Assembly (NCBI GenBank): GCA_035048495.1
Contig: CM068551.1
Coordinates: forward strand, 15,936,248 to 16,000,247
Reading direction: 5' to 3'
DNA from: Euptelea pleiosperma
Taxonomy: Eukaryota; Streptophyta; Magnoliopsida; Ranunculales; Eupteleaceae
Length of the DNA: 64,000 bases
Shown here: positions 59,480-64,000 of the stretch, one piece after another
Layout: every line of letters starts with the position of its first letter
How positions within the stretch are numbered: position 1 is the stretch's first letter
Translations under genes and position numbers: made by a program
The notes under the pieces: model-generated
The model's input: the letters and a program-made list of their open reading frames with translations, nothing else
Databases searched by the model: none
Told to the model about the DNA's origin: nothing

Positions 59480-59830
59480 CGGATGTAGGCTCTATGAGTT
59501 CAAAACCGTTGCTAAACTAGAAACGGTTCAAAACCGTTTCAAATCAGAACTTAGAAAAGGTTCTAATCCATTACAAAATTATAATTTGCAATGGTTTTTA
59601 GTTTGAAATGGTTTGGAACAGTTTCTAAATTATGTTTTTTTTGCTACGGTTAGGAATCGTTTCTAGTTTTGCAATGGTTCATAACCGTTCCAAGTCCGTT
59701 TCCAGAATGGTTGCTTAAGTAATGAAACGGTTATCAACCATTTCAAAATATTGTTTTGCAACAGTTGTCCAATCTAGATGTGGTTCTAACAATATTTTGC
59801 AACGGTTATGAACCGTTGCAAACTTAAAAA
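59480..59830. repeat. Cluster of AACCGTT / AACGGTT inverted motifs
   Basis: Motifs such as CAAAACCGTTGC, AAACGGTTCAAAACCGTTTC, GCAATGGTTCATAACCGTTCC and GCAACGGTTATGAACCGTTGCA recur about every 30-60 bp in both orientations. This resembles the subterminal repeats of a CACTA- or Mutator-type element, but no termini were found. Confidence 0.6.
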
Positions 59831-61300
59831 AATAAAATAAAATAACGGGCTTTAAATCCTAAAACCATATTGCCTACATTAAAATAGCAATTAATGCTGG
59901 TTGCATTGCACTTTTCAATAATAAATACAAAAAATATAAGGTAGGATTGCCATTCATCGATTTTCCCAACAATCATTAAAAACACCTTGGCAACAGATTT
60001 CATCTAGAGAAGGATTGACATTCATTGAAATGTATCTCATAGCATAAGGACGGTACTTGAAGCAGAGTTGTCTGATAGAACATTTGGAAACATATTTCAT
60101 CCACGAAGAGATACAACAATTACACACAAAAGACTTGCTTGGACTAAGTATTTGATGAGATGACCTCCCATCTTATTCGACTGGTTCAGCTTCTACTCCA
60201 ATGAATGCTCCTAAAAAGTGCACAAACTGATTCCATCTGTTGAAGAATACTTGCCAAATATTTTGAATGTTAAACCTACCAAAACTTTAAACAGATCCTA
60301 ATAAACTCATTTTAGCAAATTCATGGTTTCATGGTGTAGCTGCAAAACTTAGAAAAGAAAAATGAAAAAAAGTGATACAAAACTCCAAAAGTAATTCTTG
60401 CTTCAAATCAAATATAATTGACGATGTTTCGAAACTAATAATATTAACAATTTCAAAATCACCCCATCAATCTTCTAACCATTATTCTTCCTATCAACAT
60501 CACCCGCATGAAACATATCAAACCTCAGCTCATACTTCAAGAAGACTATCTCACTAACATGGGGTTGAAGTTGCATATTCTCATGCTGATGCAGATCTCT
60601 TCTTAAATTATAAAACTTGATTTAAGATTAACAATCTCAGGGGGATCAACTAATGAGACAGACCATTATTTAGTCGAACTCTTTTATAAACTCTCATGTA
60701 TCTAAAGCAGGAACACATGTAGAACATATAAATCCCATTCCATGAATGCCTCTAGATATCCTCACCATTCCCATCGCACATAACAACATTTCTAAACCGA
60801 GGAGAAAACCTCAAATTCCACATCAGAACCACTGACAATCTTCAATACAAGGAAAATCTAAATTCGAGAATCTTCCAATTGAATTCAAAATTTAGATTTT
60901 GATTGATCTGTTCAAGCATATTAGTAATCAACTTGTAGAGCAGTTTAGTTTAAGTTGATTTTAGCTTAACTTAATTTTAGCTTAAGTTGACTTCAAAAAA
61001 TCAATTTAATTATTGGTACCAAAACAAAATTTTCAATTTTTTCGTTTTTTCCGATTTTAAAAGCTATAAAGTGACTTATTTTCGGTTTGCCAAACGGGTC
61101 CTAAGTAAGGATTGTTGTCTACAGACAAGTACTCTATGATACTTATTGCGTATGTAGAATTTCTAATCTACGCTCCACGCGCAAGTTAGCATTAGAATCC
61201 CCTTCGATCTAAGCATAGTAGCGTCCTCAAGTTCTCGACGAGCTTTTACAGCTTCTGTTCTTCCAACTAAAAAACGAAAAAGTAAAATCTGTAGGGAAGA
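59830..61300. other. Intergenic and NDUFA9 promoter region
   Basis: AT-rich; no gene recognised. Tandem GATTTTAGCTTAACTTAATTT-type stretch at about 60955-60990 and a MITE-like end GCCAAACGGGTCCTAA at 61088-61103. The 200 bp before 61301 should hold the NDUFA9 promoter and leader; no clear TATA box. Confidence 0.45.
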
Positions 61301-63805
61301 ATGATGCAGGCCTCCTCGAGACGATTTGCGCAGCAGTGTTTGAAGCCGTCGCCTGCACTCTCGTCTCTTAAATCCGTCAACGCAGTTTCTGGTATCTGTA
61401 ATCGATCTTCTCTTCTCTGCTTCTAGGGTTTCGATTTGTTCTCCTCTCAGAAAATTTCTCTTTTTCTAGGGTTATGCTTTCGCTCACTTGTAATGCCACA
61501 TTTCTAGGGTTTTTATTGATGGGAACGTAAATTTCTCAAATTTCTACAGATTTCTCACTGCATTTGTCTCATTAATCTTGGGGATTTTGTTTCTGTAATT
61601 CTGATCTTCATTGCAGATCATGGAACCGATCATCCTCGGTTGATATCGACCCTTACTCCCAAGGGCGTGGGGCATCTTGTTCGCAAAGGTACAGGTGGAA
61701 GATCATCTGTTAGGTACAATTGTTGACGGCTTTTTTTTCTTCTTCATGTTTTCTCCTTTTTAATTCTATTTGATCATAATTTTTAATTATAGCTTTGGCT
61801 TAGAGCTTTTGATTGTGTGGAGATAGATGTAACTGAACTATGATTAGTGTCAGTTGCCTTGATAAAAGAACGATAACTTATAATTAAGTTTCTTGCGAGC
61901 ATTAGTGCCTTCTCCACTTTTCCATTTGATTTTATCTAATTATGTGTTGGATTGGGCAGTGGAATTGTTGCGACTGTGTTTGGAGCTACTGGGTTCCTCG
62001 GCCGTTATGTTGTGCAACAACTTGGTAAGTGGAATTTAATTTAAATTTTCTATTTGGTTTAATGTGGAACTTGTATACCATGAATGTGATTTTCTATGTT
62101 ACTTCCGTTGTAAATATTTTTTATACATTTTTAATTTTTTGGCGTGCGGAGTCATGGACAATTCGTTTGAGCATTATGTGTCATTCTGTCCCCGTGAATA
62201 TATATACCTAGCTGCATGTCTGATGATCTTGAGCCAGCTGGAAAGATTCATACGACGTCAAAAATGGTTATGGCTGCCACAGGATGTGCTGACTGTTTCT
62301 GACACAGTGCAGTCATCTGCCTCTCACTCCAAGGCACTGGCACAACACGGCACCACTTCCTTTCTATAGATAAGGCAAGGGCGCTTCAAAGACTGCGGAG
62401 GGGATTGGCTGTGCTGTCTTGTGTGGGTGTAGGTCACTAACATAACATGAAGTCTTATGCTATCATTAGGTCTCACTTCACCTTGTCCTTTCTTATCTAT
62501 AAACTTCACCTTATCCAAAAAAAAAAAAAAATCATTAGGTCTCACTTAACCTTCCTAACAGTATATACAGGGACACACATGTCGACACATCCCGACACAC
62601 ATCCTGATACATATGACAGTGTCACCCTTTACTTTACGATTTTAAATGATTTGTAAAAGAGGGTTGGTGTGTTGCATCTTTCATATATTACTTTATTAAG
62701 TTGTTAGACACAGCTATAGTTGTTTGATAGTTTTCCCTTGTATAAATTTATATTTATTATTGGATAACTCCATATAGCAATGTTTTCTTTTACTTTTCAT
62801 ATATTACATTCCTTATTTTTATTGAAAATAAACTTTTGATTTTAAATATAACTAAACTATTATATTATAATACATATGTACGGTGTCTAGGTGTTGGGAT
62901 TCTTGAACGCCCTATGTCAAACACCTTGTATCTGTGTTGGACACTGACGTGTTTATGTCCTTGTCGCAAAGCCAACAATGGGCGAGTGACTTAACTGTAA
63001 TTATAAAAAAAAAGTGACTTAACGGTCAGCAACACTCTTAACCTCTTGTTGCCAAACGTATGATCCTTCCAAAACCCTTGTTGACAAAACAGTGTGGGAC
63101 CAAAGGTTGCACGTCCATGCTGTATAGGCAGGGTTATGGCAACACTTTTCCATGCAATGAGATGGGCTGACTAACATGCCATTGAGTTAACATCCAAACT
63201 CAATGGGGCAGACATCTTGGCCGTAGGTGGCATTGGCATGGCATGGCATGCATTAAAGTGCACTACATTAACAATGTGAAAGCACTTTCTTGATCTCCAT
63301 ATAGTCCTTGAGAGTGTCTGTTATATTGCTCATTGGTGTTTATAAGCATTTTACCTGTGTCCAGCTAAAATGGGATCTCAAGTGCTGGTTCCTTTCCGAG
63401 GTTCTGAGGATTCTCATCGGCATCTCAAATTGATGGGTGACTTGGGCCAGGTACGATTATAGATGTTATAGATGTTTCATGCATGTTAAATTTCGTGTTT
63501 CTATTGTTTCCTTTTATTATGTGTATGCCTTATAATTTGGTCTTCTCATGTCTAATGCATTCAGATAGTACCGATGAAATACAACCCAAGAGATGAAAAT
63601 TCCATTAAGGCGGTAATGGCAAAGGCTAATGTTGTTCTTAATCTCGTTGGTTCGTATTCTTCACTTGGACTTTTACTCGTGGATTTCTGGGAGGCTGTAA
63701 AAATTCTCATGCTGATTAACTATCTATCCGTCAGGAAGGGAGTATGAGACACGAAACTATAGTTTTGAGGCAGTGAACCATTCTATGGCTGAACAGCTTG
63801 CAATG
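61301..63805 (+). CDS. NDUFA9: Mitochondrial complex I NDUFA9-like (39 kDa) subunit, 5' part
   Basis: Six exons lie in the window: 61301-61391, 61617-61713, 61960-62024, 63365-63450, 63565-63649 and 63735-63805. All are GT-AG with consistent phase, giving the first 165 aa; the gene continues past the window. Start [15 protein letters not shown] is a basic, Ser-rich mitochondrial presequence. [20 protein letters not shown] leads into the dinucleotide-binding motif GATGFLG (71-77). [34 protein letters not shown] and [20 protein letters not shown] follow, closely matching the plant atypical short-chain dehydrogenase subunit of NADH dehydrogenase (At2g20360 group; about 400 aa). It binds NADPH at the hydrophilic/membrane arm junction and aids assembly. 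Two adjacent ATGs; the first is chosen. The next exon was not identified before the window end. Confidence 0.95.
62025..63364. other. NDUFA9 intron 3 (1.3 kb) with dispersed repeat
   Basis: Contains two CATTAGGTCTCACTT copies around a poly-A tract (62518-62531), CACATGTCGACACATCCCGA near 62576 and TGTCAAACACCTTGTATCTG near 62913. The last two recall the GTGTCGACAC repeat in ABCC5 intron 7. No extra exon found. Confidence 0.5.
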
Positions 63806-64000
63806 GTGGGTTCCTGCTCAGATCTTTCTTTCTCTTAAATTGTGATACTTTTGGCTCTCATGAAAAGAGGATTTGGTCAGCATAAATCTTAAGCCGTTAA
63901 CAAATGCTTATGTATTTCTCAATTTTTGTGCAATGCTTGCAGCTCTCATATTACAGAAACATGAAATTTGTGGCATGTTGATTGAGTGGAAACAGAAAAG

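Noticed and set aside
63955..64000. Next NDUFA9 exon after TTGCAG or TTACAG near 63955-63970
   Set aside because: The following codons (KHEICGMLIEW or LSYYRNM) do not match the expected continuation of the subunit, so the exon is probably beyond the window.

Overview
The window is nuclear DNA from a flowering plant. The evidence is interrupted genes with GT-AG introns, four plant gene families (AWPM-19-like, CAND-type seven-transmembrane, ABCC5 and complex I 39 kDa subunit) and a heavy load of plant transposon families. The species cannot be told from the sequence alone. Four protein-coding genes occupy about 22 kb including introns. The rest is almost entirely old transposable elements, local duplications and low-complexity DNA.

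Layout. 0-10.5 kb: transposon-rich. It holds a 5S rRNA/tRNA composite SINE, a 127-bp-arm hairpin, a CACTA end followed by a captured SET-methyltransferase fragment, a ~165-bp tandem array and a tRNA-SINE inserted in an RNase H relic. 10.7-12.9 kb: PM19L (AWPM-19-like) on the minus strand, 3 exons, with ABA-type promoter motifs. 13-20.6 kb: repeats, including a solo LTR with target-site duplication and an 84-bp tandem array. 21.0-22.3 kb: an intronless CAND6/7-type seven-transmembrane gene. 23.8-28.7 kb: a tandem array of small Helitron-like units carrying an embedded MITE fragment. 28.7-38.5 kb: MITEs, foldback elements and a ~1-kb tandem duplication. 38.9-56.2 kb: ABCC5 on the plus strand, 11 coding exons, 1538 aa, with introns loaded with a Copia remnant, an RTE LINE, a second LINE and MITEs. 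56.2-61.3 kb: intergenic, with a 639-bp Tourist-like element. 61.3 kb to the end: the first six exons of a mitochondrial complex I NDUFA9-like gene, cut by the window edge.

The genes are unrelated in function: seed and dehydration membrane protein, receptor-like membrane protein, vacuolar phytate/anion transporter and respiratory subunit. The most informative non-genic feature is that several local duplications preserve the empty site of an insertion found in the sister copy (5S-SINE, solo LTR, 101-bp hAT MITE). Element boundaries can therefore be read inside one window. A hAT-like MITE family (TIR CAAGGTTTAAA, 8-bp TSD, internal CGTTATAACG palindromes) recurs about a dozen times.
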